Positions 8,291-17,513 of a stretch of DNA of 20,936 nucleotides are shown in pieces. The position numbers and the translations under genes were made by a program. Location of the stretch: assembly GCF_000485595.1 (NCBI RefSeq), contig NW_014577182.1:248251-269186 (forward strand), in the 5' to 3' direction. This stretch comes from Priapulus caudatus (lineage: Eukaryota > Priapulida > Priapulimorpha > Priapulimorphida > Priapulidae). Positions within the stretch are counted from its first letter, which is position 1, and the number at the start of each line of letters is the position of its first letter. The notes under the pieces were generated by a model. That model was not told the origin of the DNA. It saw only the letters and a list, made by a program, of their open reading frames with translations, and did not search any database.

Positions 8291-9430
8291 CCTATTAGGG
8301 ATTCCTATAAAATGCTGGAATGTTGTAGTTTGGTTAGGTCAGGAATAACATTGCAGCAACGTTCTAGAAACGTACCATGCGAACGTTCGCGCAAATACAG
8401 CGTCAGACACCCAGCCATATATAACATAACATATAAATATAAGCGAGACGTAATATTTATGTTTGCAGCTAGAGCTCGCCGCAAAACTACTCACTATAGC
8501 TACCAAACAGCTCGTCGCCGAACATACCAGGTATTTACTGCGGTTCTCACCTCTCTGGTGCGCGAGATTTATCTCCTGGCCTTTTGCAGCTAACTTGCCA
8601 CGCGGGGCAGCACTTCCTGTCACTGCAAAATTATTAACCTATAGGGCGTACAATCCTAAGCGCGTATAACGCACCGTATTCTGTATCCCGCACACGTATA
8701 CAACTATTATTTGATGTGCCGTATAATATCGGCTAACAGTGAAGAATAACAGACGTGGAATCATGTGCAGAACGGGCTATAGTTATTGCAGCGGCCTCAT
8801 TGGCTGATATAAATGCATTAAAAATGAATTTTAAACAAATCCAAACCAAGGAGGCGTTTGTAGAAATATACATTTAATATCGCTTCTAGATCAAAACCAG
8901 TGTGGAGTTGTCCTGGGCTCATGAGAAGGCGTATAATTCATTTGGTAACAACTGATGCGAAAACGTGGAAGGAGTTGATGAGGAAACAATCGCATATCAA
9001 ATTTGACTAGCTATTATATGCAAACAAAACAATCTATAGGGCCCACTATAAAATGCGCGCTGTTGGATGCCGCAATTAATTATATGCAATGAAATTATTC
9101 ACATGAATGATTACAAGCAGCGAAAATGTCAGAGCCATCATTGCTTGACTAGTAGACGTAGACACCAAATTAAAAGCAGTAAATTCACTATGAACACTAT
9201 CGCTCATTACTAACGATAGAAAAGCAACACGCGGCACGGTTTAATTCGACATGATTCTAAAAAACATGCTCGTCAGTACGTCGTTAAATTGTCGCTCTAT
9301 AACGTTAATAACAGGCATTCGTGATGAAAACACTTCGGAATCAGAGATAATTCGCTGGGAGAACCTCACTAATAGGATATACTTGCCACGACGAGCGGAT
9401 GATTAGTATTGATTACTTGCAATAACCTTC
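8291..9430. other. No gene recognised
   Basis: The plus-strand frame at 8279-8593 and its neighbours have no recognisable domain. Isolated CTATAGG motifs recur at about 8639 and 9032. I see no transposon ends or RNA gene. Confidence 0.5.
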
Positions 9431-9437
9431 TCCGTGA

Positions 9438-9438
<1 letters not shown>

Positions 9439-9469
<31 letters not shown>

Positions 9470-9477
9470 TATATATA
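9439..9477. repeat. TA microsatellite
   Basis: An interrupted (TA)n tract of about 39 bases, directly followed by a short CACGCACTCACG stretch. Confidence 0.95.
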
Positions 9478-9809
9478 ACACACGCACTCACGTATGACGA
9501 AAGCAGTGATTTATTTAAATCATTCTGTTGCTATTTTGAACGGAGTTTATTTTTTAGGCTGTATTAAATAGACCGCTATATACACTGTATTATATCCAGA
9601 GAGACATGATACAAGATTGCGTGGCACAGCTTTGCTGTTGATCCTAAGCGCTGCGCACGGATGAGACGCGCAATTCCGCGGGATATGCGCACGCGACCGC
9701 GGGGATGTTCAAGTATGAAGCGCAATCGGAAAACCCATTCGACTCTTCCCGTCATGGCTAGAAAAGAGTATTCTGTTGAATGGTCCGAGGGTTCCCGATT
9801 GGTATGAAG

Positions 9810-9874
9810 CGCTGTCCGCAGTGGAGACGTGCGCCAAATTCGAGGCCCGGCGCACGTCTCCACAGCGGTCAGCG
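9810..9874. repeat. Strong inverted repeat / hairpin
   Basis: Two 26-bp arms (9810-9835 and 9849-9874) pair with only two mismatches around a 13-base loop. The inner 15 bp, GTGGAGACGTGCGCC, is perfectly complementary to 9849-9863. The surrounding 9640-9880 is GC-rich, unlike the AT-rich LINE remnant that starts about 20 bases to the right. It may be a transposon-end fragment or the foldback core of a miniature element. No target duplication was found. Confidence 0.85.
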
Positions 9875-9895
9875 GATGGTCTGTAATTTTAGAAG

Positions 9896-10475
9896 ATGAC
9901 AATGATTATATATGTACGATATTCTAGGAATTGGAGATTATAAAACAGTAACAAAAATCGCTCAGTCATGCTCCAGATTAGCTGAATCAAAAAGATTAGA
10001 ATTTAATATGAACAAAACAAATACAATGGTTATAAAATTCACAAACAAAGAAATGATAGAGAAGGAGACCAAGGCAACCAAGGCAATAGGCAACCAAGCC
10101 AATAGGCAACCAAGTAATCAAAAAATGCACCAAATATTCATACCTAGGGGATTTAATTAATGATATAGGAGGTTATAACGATATGATAAGAGTCCGAACT
10201 GAAAAATGTTGATGATGAGCCGTTTCAAGATGAGTGAAATAATATTATTATCATGGGCAGAAGAGCAAAATTATGGAAATCATACTATAGAAACAAGAGT
10301 GAAATTATACAAATGCACAGTTTTACCATCCTTCGTAAATAACAGTGAAACATGGACTAACTTAACTAAGGAAGAAGTAAAAATGTTGCAGGATTTCCAA
10401 AATGAGTGCCTGCGCAGAATAATAATCACGCAGAAAACGCAAAAAAATATACGGAAAGGCATTGAAAGACGATGA
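9896..10475 (+). pseudogene. Broken LINE reverse transcriptase C-terminal fragment
   Basis: This is a relic of a non-LTR retrotransposon reverse transcriptase, from the catalytic motif into the thumb region. Pieces in order: MTMIIYV (9896-9916) then, after a shift, DILGIGD; AESKRLEFNMNKTNTMVI; another frame with KYSYLGDLINDIGGYN (about 10135-10180); then SRFKMSEIILL, LYKCTVLPS and SETWTNLTKEEV up to ECLRRII. The catalytic YVDD box is broken: after TATGTA only C-GAT remains, two bases short of the expected GAC-GAT, with the break at 9917. A second frameshift lies near 10120-10140, and a run of stops follows about 10206. No endonuclease domain or 5' part is visible. The YLGDLI and SETW..LT..E pattern is closer to the R4/Dong-NeSL kind of LINE than to the CR1/L2 kind at 17358, but the clade call is tentative. 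Confidence 0.8.
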
Positions 10476-11143
10476 AAATTCCAAGGAAAGATACGAGGAA
10501 ATCAGTAAAAATAACGTATAGTTTCTATACGTATATCGTGGTAAATACATTAAAAACGCATTATTTTATTGAAAATCCCCATATTTACTTATAAAACATT
10601 CAAGAGATGGCGCTGTGGCATGTAAACATTGGCTGTATTTTGATGAAAAATGTTCAATAAATGACGCACTCGTTCACTTCCGACAGCGAGTGAAAATGCG
10701 GAAAATTTTCCTCTTCGATGCGAAATGCATCGGCCGGGCATTTCATTATTTACGAAAAGTAAATAGGCCGGCGAAAAACGGTAGGTACAGGAACCGGTAA
10801 CGTCGGTCACGCCCCATTCATGCCCATCAACGAAGAAGGCGGGGCTTATTCCGATTACGGAGATGCGAAAATTCAACAGAAGGACGTAGCGCAGTGCGCT
10901 AAACAGCGTGTTATTTTCGTTTTTGTGCCAAACTCTATCGTAGGAAACCGTTCTAGCCTAGCAGAATGCCCTAGTTCCTGAGATCGGCGATTCCATGCTG
11001 TTATGGGTCCCCACCTATAAAAATATCAAACAGAGGTGCGGCGTAGGCTGTGATTGGAAGACACAAAGTGTGAATCCTCGGCAAGCCTCGGCCCATAAAC
11101 CCCCCCCCCCCTCGCCCGGCCCGGCCTCGGCGAGTGGGGGGGA
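10476..11143. other. No gene recognised
   Basis: This AT-moderate region has several small inverted repeats, for example TATTTAC-gaaaa-GTAAATA near 10749 and GAAATGC...GCATTTC near 10721. A C run starts at 11101, followed by a GC-rich patch to 11142. The frames present have no recognisable domain. Confidence 0.5.
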
Positions 11144-11268
11144 GCATAATGCAAATTATTGCACTCTAGTGCCGAATTTCTGCGAAAAAAAATGCTAAAA
11201 AAGGCATTTTCCAGAAACGATATAGTGCAATGGTGAACAATTGCGGAGGCTTACTGTTGTATGCCTCC
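11144..11268. repeat. Dispersed repeat, copy B (about 125 bp)
   Basis: Second copy of the repeat at 2645-2768, in direct orientation. This copy shows internal symmetry more clearly: TTGCACT near the left pairs with AGTGCAA near the right, and the right end contains GGAGGC-ttactgttgtat-GCCTCC. This suggests a foldback miniature element. It is followed by the AT-rich tract at 11271. Confidence 0.8.
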
Positions 11269-11270
11269 TA

Positions 11271-11367
11271 CATAATAGTACATTATTATATTATGTTATT
11301 ATATTATATATTTATATTATATTATTATATTATATATCATTATTATATTATTATAATAGTACATTAT
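11271..11367. repeat. ATT/TA-rich low-complexity tract
   Basis: About 97 bases of nearly pure A/T, built from TATTA and ATTATATT units. It is flanked by direct copies of AATAGTACATTAT near 11275 and 11353. Confidence 0.9.
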
Positions 11368-11937
11368 CTCTATTGTGTATCTTGATTATATCGATGACAT
11401 CTATTTGATATCTACAAGCGTGGGTATGTGATGACTCGTATACGCACTCAATACCACCACGTATACAACAGGATTTTCTTTTTACATAACAGTTTTTATT
11501 GATAAAATACTATGTTTAATACAAATTTGACACCAGATAGCACAGAAAATGTGCTTTTTATTAGTGCCGCGCTGTAAACAGGAGTATATGTCTTTACAGG
11601 GCTACATTTCCACATAGAAAACCACACATCGATTACACGCGTGCATACGTAGAGCTGCATCAAGTCGCGACGGTTACAAAGTCTCTTATATGGGTATATA
11701 TATATAATACAGAATATAAAGGATTTAATTATTATTAATAATCATACACATAACTACAAATGCTGCTAGCGTGGGGCGAGGGTCGCACTGGAGGGGGAGA
11801 ACACGTACTTAAAAACAATATATAAATATGACACGTATATACCAGAAACTCACTAATTATCTATTAACATCTCGCACACAAGACGCCGATTTAATCTTGT
11901 AATTTGATGCTACTGATATACTAGGGACAGACCCGCT
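11368..11937. other. No gene recognised
   Basis: AT-rich sequence with a short TA run near 11693-11706. No coding, RNA or transposon-end signal was recognised. Confidence 0.5.
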
Positions 11938-12134
11938 GGACCTCCACACACGGCTGTTGTACATCCACTGACAGTAACATAGACCTCCACACACGGCTGC
12001 TGTACACCTACTGACAGTAACATAGACCTCCACACACGGCTGCTGTACACCTACTGACAGTAACATAGACCTCCACACCTTGCTGTTGTACATCTACTGA
12101 CAGTAACATAGACCTCCACACACGGCTGCTGTAC
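11938..12134. repeat. 43-bp minisatellite, about 4.6 copies
   Basis: Units of 43 bp start at 11938, 11981, 12024, 12067 and 12110 (the last partial). Each begins with the core AGACCTCCACACACGGCTGC, followed by TGTACACCTACTGACAGTAA. Units 2 and 3 are identical; the others differ by a few bases. Because 43 is not a multiple of three, the minus-strand frame shifts between copies, so this is not protein repeat structure. Confidence 0.95.
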
Positions 12135-13365
12135 CATCACCTCAACTGTAGGTATGAAACCATCGGTCATTTGATAACCATGTCACTCTGGCCCCTCTCC
12201 ACCCCCCTCCCCAGTGTAGCTAAAACGCATCCAAGGTCTTTCGCAATCCCCAATGGTTATAAAGAGTTATCCATTGCTGTTCACATGCACATTAGGAACA
12301 ACATCGCGGCGATAGAAAACCACTGCACTTGTATTGGGGACCCTGATAAAAATTGGCCTCGTTTGCAAAAATAGCAATAGCTACAACGACGATGCCCCAG
12401 CTATAGGTAAACGAAACTGGTTTTATCATGATTGCATCACGGGAGGAGGCTATGAGTATTATATACAAGGCAGAACGCGCTGCCACTGCTACTGGGTTTT
12501 CAACCCTTTCGGCAACCTTGAATCCGAGATTGCTGTGACAACTAGATTCTTCCTTAGTCCGACGGTTCTCTAGCAAATGCATATTGGGGTGAAATCACCA
12601 ACAACCTGTGAAAACACATGCAAAAATCTATCATTCAACGCCATAGATCAGAACAGCTTCGGCAAAGCAGAATCGGTCGCAATTATACATGCGAATAGAA
12701 ATGAGAAGATTATGAAACGAATCTCGTGAAATCATATACTAGTATATCATGAACATGAACAAGACGTATATAAATATAATCGCACCAGCACACTTATCAG
12801 TCGGTTGTTTAAGATTAGGCACAGTTGGTCATAAGTTTAAAAATCGACATGAAATGGTTATACGCATGTAGCCGAGAAATTATGCAACAATGACAGAGAT
12901 TTTGGAATGCATGAATCCGCGCAACAACAGACGCACTGAGGAGTAACGGTGTACGAAAACGTCGGAAGCCCGCTTGCTGAAACCCCCGTGGTGGCCACGC
13001 AACACTGCAACATGCTAATGCACTCACAGGACAAGATCTGCTTAAAATTCACACCGACAAAAGTGATATTATTCTCGTAATCGGTGCGCGTTACTAAACA
13101 TTCAGTGCCATCCCATGTTGTAACAGCCGCTCTAATGAAGCCCAAGTGTGGCACTGATCGCTCAGCAGGGAAGGTATCCCGCATGGTAATTATTCACGCT
13201 CAGAATTAATCGCACGCGGAGATAATTAAAATGCAAATAGTAATTGGGATGATGACATTGGTTGCCGAACGTACTATCGGCTCAGCCGGCAATGCTGCGG
13301 CCGTTGCTCTGATTGAAGCATCCGTGTGTGAATGCGTACGAGCAGTCGCCTGGTGACTCGTGCCA
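12135..13365. other. No gene recognised
   Basis: No family is recognised in any frame. Overlapping frames occupy 12171-12582, including a 96-codon minus-strand frame with one hydrophobic stretch (12292-12582). They have no start context, splice sites or motif that persuades me. A 14-bp palindrome, ATATACTAGTATAT, lies near 12735. Confidence 0.45.
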
Positions 13366-13757
13366 CAGAAGACATCACGGACGACATCACTGACAGCGTT
13401 ATGCATCATGTCACAGATGACGCCGTGGATGAAATCACAGATGATGTCACGGATGTCACAGATGGCATCACAGATGTCAAGGACGTCACGGATGATGTCA
13501 CAAGTGATGTCACGATCGACGCTACAGACAATGTTATGTCCTAGATGTTACAGATAATGTTACGGACATCACTGACGCTGTCATGCCATGGGCATCATGG
13601 ATGACCTCACGGATGACAACATGGATATCACAGATATCACGGATGGCGTGGACGAAGTCACGGGCACCATGGACGATAGCACAGATTATGTTACAGATGG
13701 CATCACGGACTGAGTCACAGACGACGTCAGACATCACGGACGACATTATGTTCGATT
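13366..13757. repeat. Degenerate 9-bp minisatellite (GAYRTYACR)
   Basis: About 390 bases are made of diverged 9-mers such as GATGTCACG, GACATCACG and GATATCACA, with indels. In one plus-strand frame the 5' half reads as (Asp-Val/Ile-Thr)n up to a stop at 13542-13544. The repeat continues past the stop in shifted frames, which argues for a non-coding minisatellite. The array is rich in TGATGTCA-like sequences that resemble CREB/AP-1 sites. Confidence 0.85.
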
Positions 13758-13916
13758 CGGTCACACAAGCCTTGGTGAGGATGCTGGTGCGTGACGTACG
13801 ATGAGTCTGTATCACCTTGGTGACACAAGGATGAACATCACGTGCAGACGGGAGTAAGACGCGGCGACGTGCACTCGTTACAACTGAATCACAACAAAAG
13901 TACCGGCGTATCTTCG

Positions 13917-14212
13917 AATGGATTCAGATGTACACGGATTTACTCATGTGCCATTAAATGTTCTCAGGTGTATCAGAATGTTCTCAAGTGTCTTAACGTC
14001 TACTCAGGGGCACCCAATTGCACTCAAGTTTCCTGAAATGTACTCAGGTGTTCCTACTTGTACTCAATTATCTTCAAATGTACCCAGGTCTACCTGATTT
14101 CACTCAAGTATGTTCAAATGTACTCAGGTGCACCTGAATTCACTCAAGTGTTTTCGAATGTGCTAAGATGCACCTAAATTTACTCAAGTCAGTGTATTAG
14201 AATGTACTTAGG
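13917..14212. repeat. 20-bp minisatellite with 40-bp alternating order
   Basis: About 14 diverged units of roughly 20 bp alternate between an AATGTACTCAGGTGCACCTG type and an AATTCACTCAAGTGTTTTCG type, giving a 40-bp higher-order period. No open frame is maintained. Confidence 0.85.
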
Positions 14213-15005
14213 ATCAATGTCTCTCCTACAACCATTTAAAAAACAAACATTATAGAACTGTTGACATGCCGTCGGCATAACATGTTCGAGCTAAATATCT
14301 ACACAAGTGCGACTAACATCTTAGCCACTCCATAATCATTAGGCTCATACAGTATGAGCCAACGTGCCCAGCACAGTGAGTCTGATAGCAACTCATGAAA
14401 AAGCATGTACAAGAATAATCTATTAGAAACAACTCCCATTACGGTCTTGTGAGGTTTGGCAAAAGGTGGAGGTTGTACAAATAATATTCAATGAGAATCA
14501 TTCACTGTGGCAAGCCAGATTCACTCAGCATGACTCTCATCGATCAGCTATGCAACGTGCCTAAACAGTCACATTTAATTAATTATCTGTATATAAAAGA
14601 TGACAGCACTTCACTACACTGACACTGTACCTTAACAATAGGGCAAAGTTATGCAGAACAACAACCAACATGAAAGGCGACCAATGTCAGGACATTCCAG
14701 ATAAAAAATATCTCCCATCACGAACAATTAAAAAAACACCCATCAAAACCATCGTTATAAAACCCAGATTCACCTCTCCTACGACTGGAACTGATATATG
14801 ATGTGGCCAGCATTTCTATCTTCTGCCTCATTCTTGAACTACAAAGTTACCAAGACAACTTCCACATCTTCATCACCCTAAGTCAGCATGGCCACTCCCT
14901 CCTCACCCTACACCTGTGATCAGGGTGATCGCCTCCTCCTCACCCAAAGACCGTCACCGTGGTGACTGCTTCCTCGGAACTCATCCCCACGGCGACGGCG
15001 TCCTC
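14213..15005 (-). other. Probable par-6 3' UTR and downstream flank
   Basis: This sequence lies directly downstream of the par-6 stop codon on the minus strand. No other gene is visible. The only candidate polyadenylation signal that I noted is a minus-strand ATTAAA at 14574-14579, which would give a 3' UTR of about 430 nt. No canonical AATAAA was seen on that strand here. The transcript end is therefore uncertain. Confidence 0.4.
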
Positions 15006-15673
15006 CTACAACGTCACCATTGCGGCCGTCTCTGCCCTGCCGTCGCCTTCGTTCGCCGAGGCCGCAGTTGCCGGGATGAACTCCTTAACGATGTCCTCAT
15101 CATCCTCGTCATCGCTAACGAGCGCGTTCGTCGCCGAGTGGTACGACGCCGACGACACGTTGGACGAGCGGCTCGGCGAGCCGCGTCGTGGCGCTGTGTT
15201 GTACTTCTGGTTGACTGGCTTCACGGTGACGATGAGGTTCTGGCTGTTGGCGACCATCATGTCGGTCACCTGGTCGAGCGTCTTGCCCGCGACCTCGATG
15301 CCGTTCACCTCGAGTACCTCATCGTTGACGGCGAGCAGGCCCGTGCTCTCAGCGAGCCCACCGGGCACGAGCCGCGAGATGAAGATGCCGGGCAGCTTCT
15401 CGAGTCCGCGCGGCGTCACGCGCACGCTGATGCCGTCGCGGATGTAGAAGCCGAGCGGCTTGTCGGAGCCGTGCTTGATGAGGCGCACGCGCCGGTGCGT
15501 CTCCGGCACGACGTCGACGTCGATGATCGCCGACACGCGGCGAAAATCCTCGGGCTGCCCGATGACGATCGCCGGGCGGCGCACCGCGGCGGGGGCGCCA
15601 CCGACGAGCGACGTCAGCTTGCCGCCGCGGCGCGTGACATTGCCGTAGCCCGTCACGATGCCCATGTCCTCAC
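15006..15673 (-). CDS. par-6: Par-6 last coding exon: semi-CRIB, PDZ domain, C-terminus
   Basis: Par-6 is the cell-polarity scaffold that binds atypical PKC, GTP-bound Cdc42 and Par-3 or Crumbs/Pals1 at the cell cortex. This exon starts after the acceptor CTATGCAG (AG at 15675-15674). It completes a split glycine codon with the upstream exon and runs 221 more codons to TAG at 15008-15006. Numbered from the first visible residue, the semi-CRIB ([14 protein letters not shown]) is at about 116-129. The PDZ domain is at about 137-229, with the carboxylate-binding loop PLGFYIRDG at 148-156, then [12 protein letters not shown] and [19 protein letters not shown]. The tail of about 65 residues is short for the family. 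It holds a Ser-rich stretch and an acidic block ([10 protein letters not shown]) and ends MVTL, matching the conserved hydrophobic C-terminal PDZ ligand of Par-6 proteins. The exon is much richer in GC than its surroundings and appears intact. The frame extends 12 codons upstream to 15707, but that part is intron. Confidence 0.97.
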
Positions 15674-16022
15674 CTGCATAGCGACAGGGAGCGTTATTAT
15701 TATCCACTCGAGTTTATGTCGCGTACATCCGCTAATTTGAGGAGGTTTAGCTGTGGAGTGAGAGCAAGGTGCTACGTTATCACATGCCGGGAAGTGAGAG
15801 GCATGTTTACATTAACATTATCCACGCAAGCTCAATTTTAACGTTGAGTTTACATACTTACGTCATGGATTCTCTGTGTTAAAATACTTGAATGTACTGT
15901 CCATATATGCATTTCCCCAGCTTCCTATCTCGTTGTCAACAGTCAATATAATTTACTTCATCCACACATACACCCATGCCCTTCCTACCTGCTGTGTGAG
16001 AGATATTCCAACGACTGCTTAC
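15674..16022 (-). other. Par-6 intron between the PB1 and PDZ exons
   Basis: This 349-nt intron has donor GTAAGC (16022 downward) and acceptor CTATGCAG ending at 15674. It interrupts a glycine codon after its first base. It contains no repeat or other recognised feature. Confidence 0.93.
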
Positions 16023-16248
16023 CCTTTCTTTGCACGAGCAGTTTGAGCAGCGCCTTTGATCGTTCAAACGCCTTGCGGTAGTTCTCATCGTTGTTTATTG
16101 GCAGCAAGTCACCGTGTATCGGGTCTGTGTAGCAGACAGTGAAAGGAATCTCCTTGAGGCAGTGCAGCCGTTCGACACGCTTGTGAAAGCCCTCGTATGT
16201 CGTCAGCCGGCTCTTGTCAATGGAAAATCTTCTGAACTCGGCATCAAA
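16023..16248 (-). CDS. par-6: Par-6 internal coding exon: PB1 domain
   Basis: This exon encodes nearly all of the PB1 domain, by which Par-6 heterodimerises with the PB1 domain of atypical PKC. It opens in phase 0 after a strong acceptor (a T-rich run then CATTTGTAG, AG at 16250-16249). Its first residues are FDAEFRRF, and it ends G|GTAAGC after 75 codons plus one base. Other hallmarks are CYTDPIHGDLLPINNDENY (about residues 39-57) and the final strand LLKLLVQRK. The two arginines in FRRF correspond to basic contacts with aPKC in mammalian Par6. The conserved lysine just upstream (Lys19 in Par6-alpha) should be in the missing first exon. Joining this exon to the PDZ exon keeps the frame and gives RK-G-EDMG, comparable to the fly protein at this point. 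The visible protein totals 297 residues; the N-terminal 15-25 are missing. Confidence 0.96.
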
Positions 16249-16859
16249 CTACAAATGAAAAAAAGCACAATTACAGGGAGGTCAGTTTCTGCTTTAGGAT
16301 TCAGGATTTTACTGATGCACTAAGAAATAAGTTGGGATTAGGGTCAGGCTGGTGTTAGGGATTGGATGACGATGATGGTTTGCAGTGTTGTAGGCCTCCG
16401 AGACCGTTTTCCTTGGTCTCGGTCTCGGTCTCGGTCTTGGCCTCAGAGTGCAACGACTCGAACTCTGACTCGAGGACTCGGGTCAAGGTCGAGTCGAGGC
16501 CACTACATACATAGTACACAACTGTACATATTGTAACACGCAGTTTACAAGAATTTAAAACTAAAACTCCTAGGTTTTCTAGATACACGGCCTAATCTTG
16601 TAACGTTTTCAATGGCTCGATTAAGATTCTTGTCCCTTTGGTTTGAATCTGCTGTCACTTCGTCCCTTTGCGCTTTTTCTACGACTTCTTTCTCTTCTTC
16701 TACCACTTCGAAGGTACTAGCACTCTCTCATTTGGTTCAACAAGCCGTGTCATTCTCGTAAAACACAAATGGATCCGTTACTTTGACACATTTCGTATGA
16801 CTCGTGTCTCTGTGTTTTCGGCTGACTATACACTTTCGAATGTCTACGATGCACTGTTG

Positions 16860-16938
16860 CGATTTTTTCCTTTTTTTCCGATTTTTTCTCTTTTTCCGTG
16901 ATTTTTTCCCTTTTTCCGATTTTTTCCTTTTTTTTTAT
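16860..16938. repeat. Polypyrimidine tandem repeat, about 4 units
   Basis: Four units of about 18-20 bp resembling GATTTTTTCCCTTTTTCC lie in tandem within the hAT-like element. The tract is almost purely pyrimidine on the plus strand and could form triplex (H-DNA). Confidence 0.85.
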
Positions 16939-16947
16939 ATCAAAACT

Positions 16948-17040
16948 GGACTCGGACTCGGACTCGGACTCGGGTGGTGCGGACTCGGACTCGGACTCAG
17001 GTGGCGCGGACTCGGACTCGGACTCGGGGGGTGCGGACTC
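16948..17040. repeat. GGACTC hexamer array with higher order
   Basis: Three blocks of three to four GGACTC hexamers are separated by GGTGGTGC, GGTGGCGC and GGGGGTGC linkers, giving a period of about 27-34 bp. The array is the right subterminal region of the hAT-like element. The glycine/leucine and serine/aspartate frames over it are repeat translations. Confidence 0.9.
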
Positions 17041-17357
17041 GACTACAACACATTGGTTTGTTCATTTGTTGTTTGAAAGCTTCTTTTTTTTAAATAACTG
17101 TTGAACATAAGTTGATATAACACAAAATTTCTGACCCATACACCATGCTGCAAGTGGCAGCAATTTAATAATGCTAGTAGTACTACTAGGTTTGTGTAAA
17201 TAACAATGCTTTGTACTAGTTCTCTTCATATTAGTGAGTCATTGCACCAAACAATGATTTGTTTTAAATTTAAGCCAAAATAAAGGTATCAGAAATTCAC
17301 TTTTACGTGCATAATTTCACGGACTAATAATAGTATCGCATGTACTGTAGTACGTAC

Positions 17358-17513
17358 GACCTGGCAGTACCTGACAATGTCAATGATTCCTGGGGGCCAA
17401 GCCATATCACCTGTGTTTAAGGATTCGACTACCGCAGCAGGTGGAGTTGGCATGTATGTTAAAAACAATATTAAATTTCTAATTAATGATAACATAAAAA
17501 TAAATCATGAATG
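17358..17513 (+). pseudogene. LINE endonuclease domain, piece 1 of 3
   Basis: This is the N-terminal part of an apurinic-like (APE) endonuclease domain of a non-LTR retrotransposon, probably CR1/L2-like. It is antisense to par-6. Recognisable pieces are a TW-containing segment, IPGGQAISPVFKDS and GGVGMYVKNNIKF, as in animal LINE endonucleases. The frame runs to 17511 and breaks exactly where the next insertion begins (17514). The conserved catalytic Asn and Glu of the extreme N-terminus lie upstream and are not recognisable, so the 5' end is missing or decayed. Confidence 0.75.

Larger units (their letters stand above)
16383..17050. mobile_element. Non-autonomous hAT-like element in the par-6 intron
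   Basis: The left end CAGTGTTGTAG (16383) and the inverted right end CTACAACAC (17042-17050) form terminal repeats. Near-matching 8-mers flank them, ATGGTTTG at 16375-16382 and TTGGTTTG at 17053-17060, as expected for a slightly decayed hAT target duplication. Subterminal DNA is made of GGTCTC hexamers at the left (about 16411-16440) and GGACTC hexamers at the right (16948-17040). I have seen this style in animal hAT elements. No transposase gene is visible inside. The exact right boundary is uncertain by a few bases. Confidence 0.72.

Noticed and set aside
10604-10620. AGATGGCGCT motif, also at 17681, resembling a CTCF-type site
   Set aside because: The match is short and not specific enough. 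It could equally be part of dispersed repeats, and there is no way to support insulator function from sequence alone.
12292-12582. 96-codon minus-strand frame with a hydrophobic segment
   Set aside because: The hydrophobic stretch suggested a membrane protein. However, overlapping frames on the other strand are equally long, there is no motif, and there is no supporting splice or start signal.
13332-13544. 70-codon Asp-Val-Thr repeat protein
   Set aside because: The repeat continues beyond the stop in shifted frames with the same degeneracy, which indicates a non-coding minisatellite.
14916-15740. 274-codon plus-strand open frame, the longest in the window
   Set aside because: It is the antisense shadow of the GC-rich par-6 last exon, which has clear homology on the minus strand. 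The plus-strand translation is Arg/Ala/His-rich without domains.
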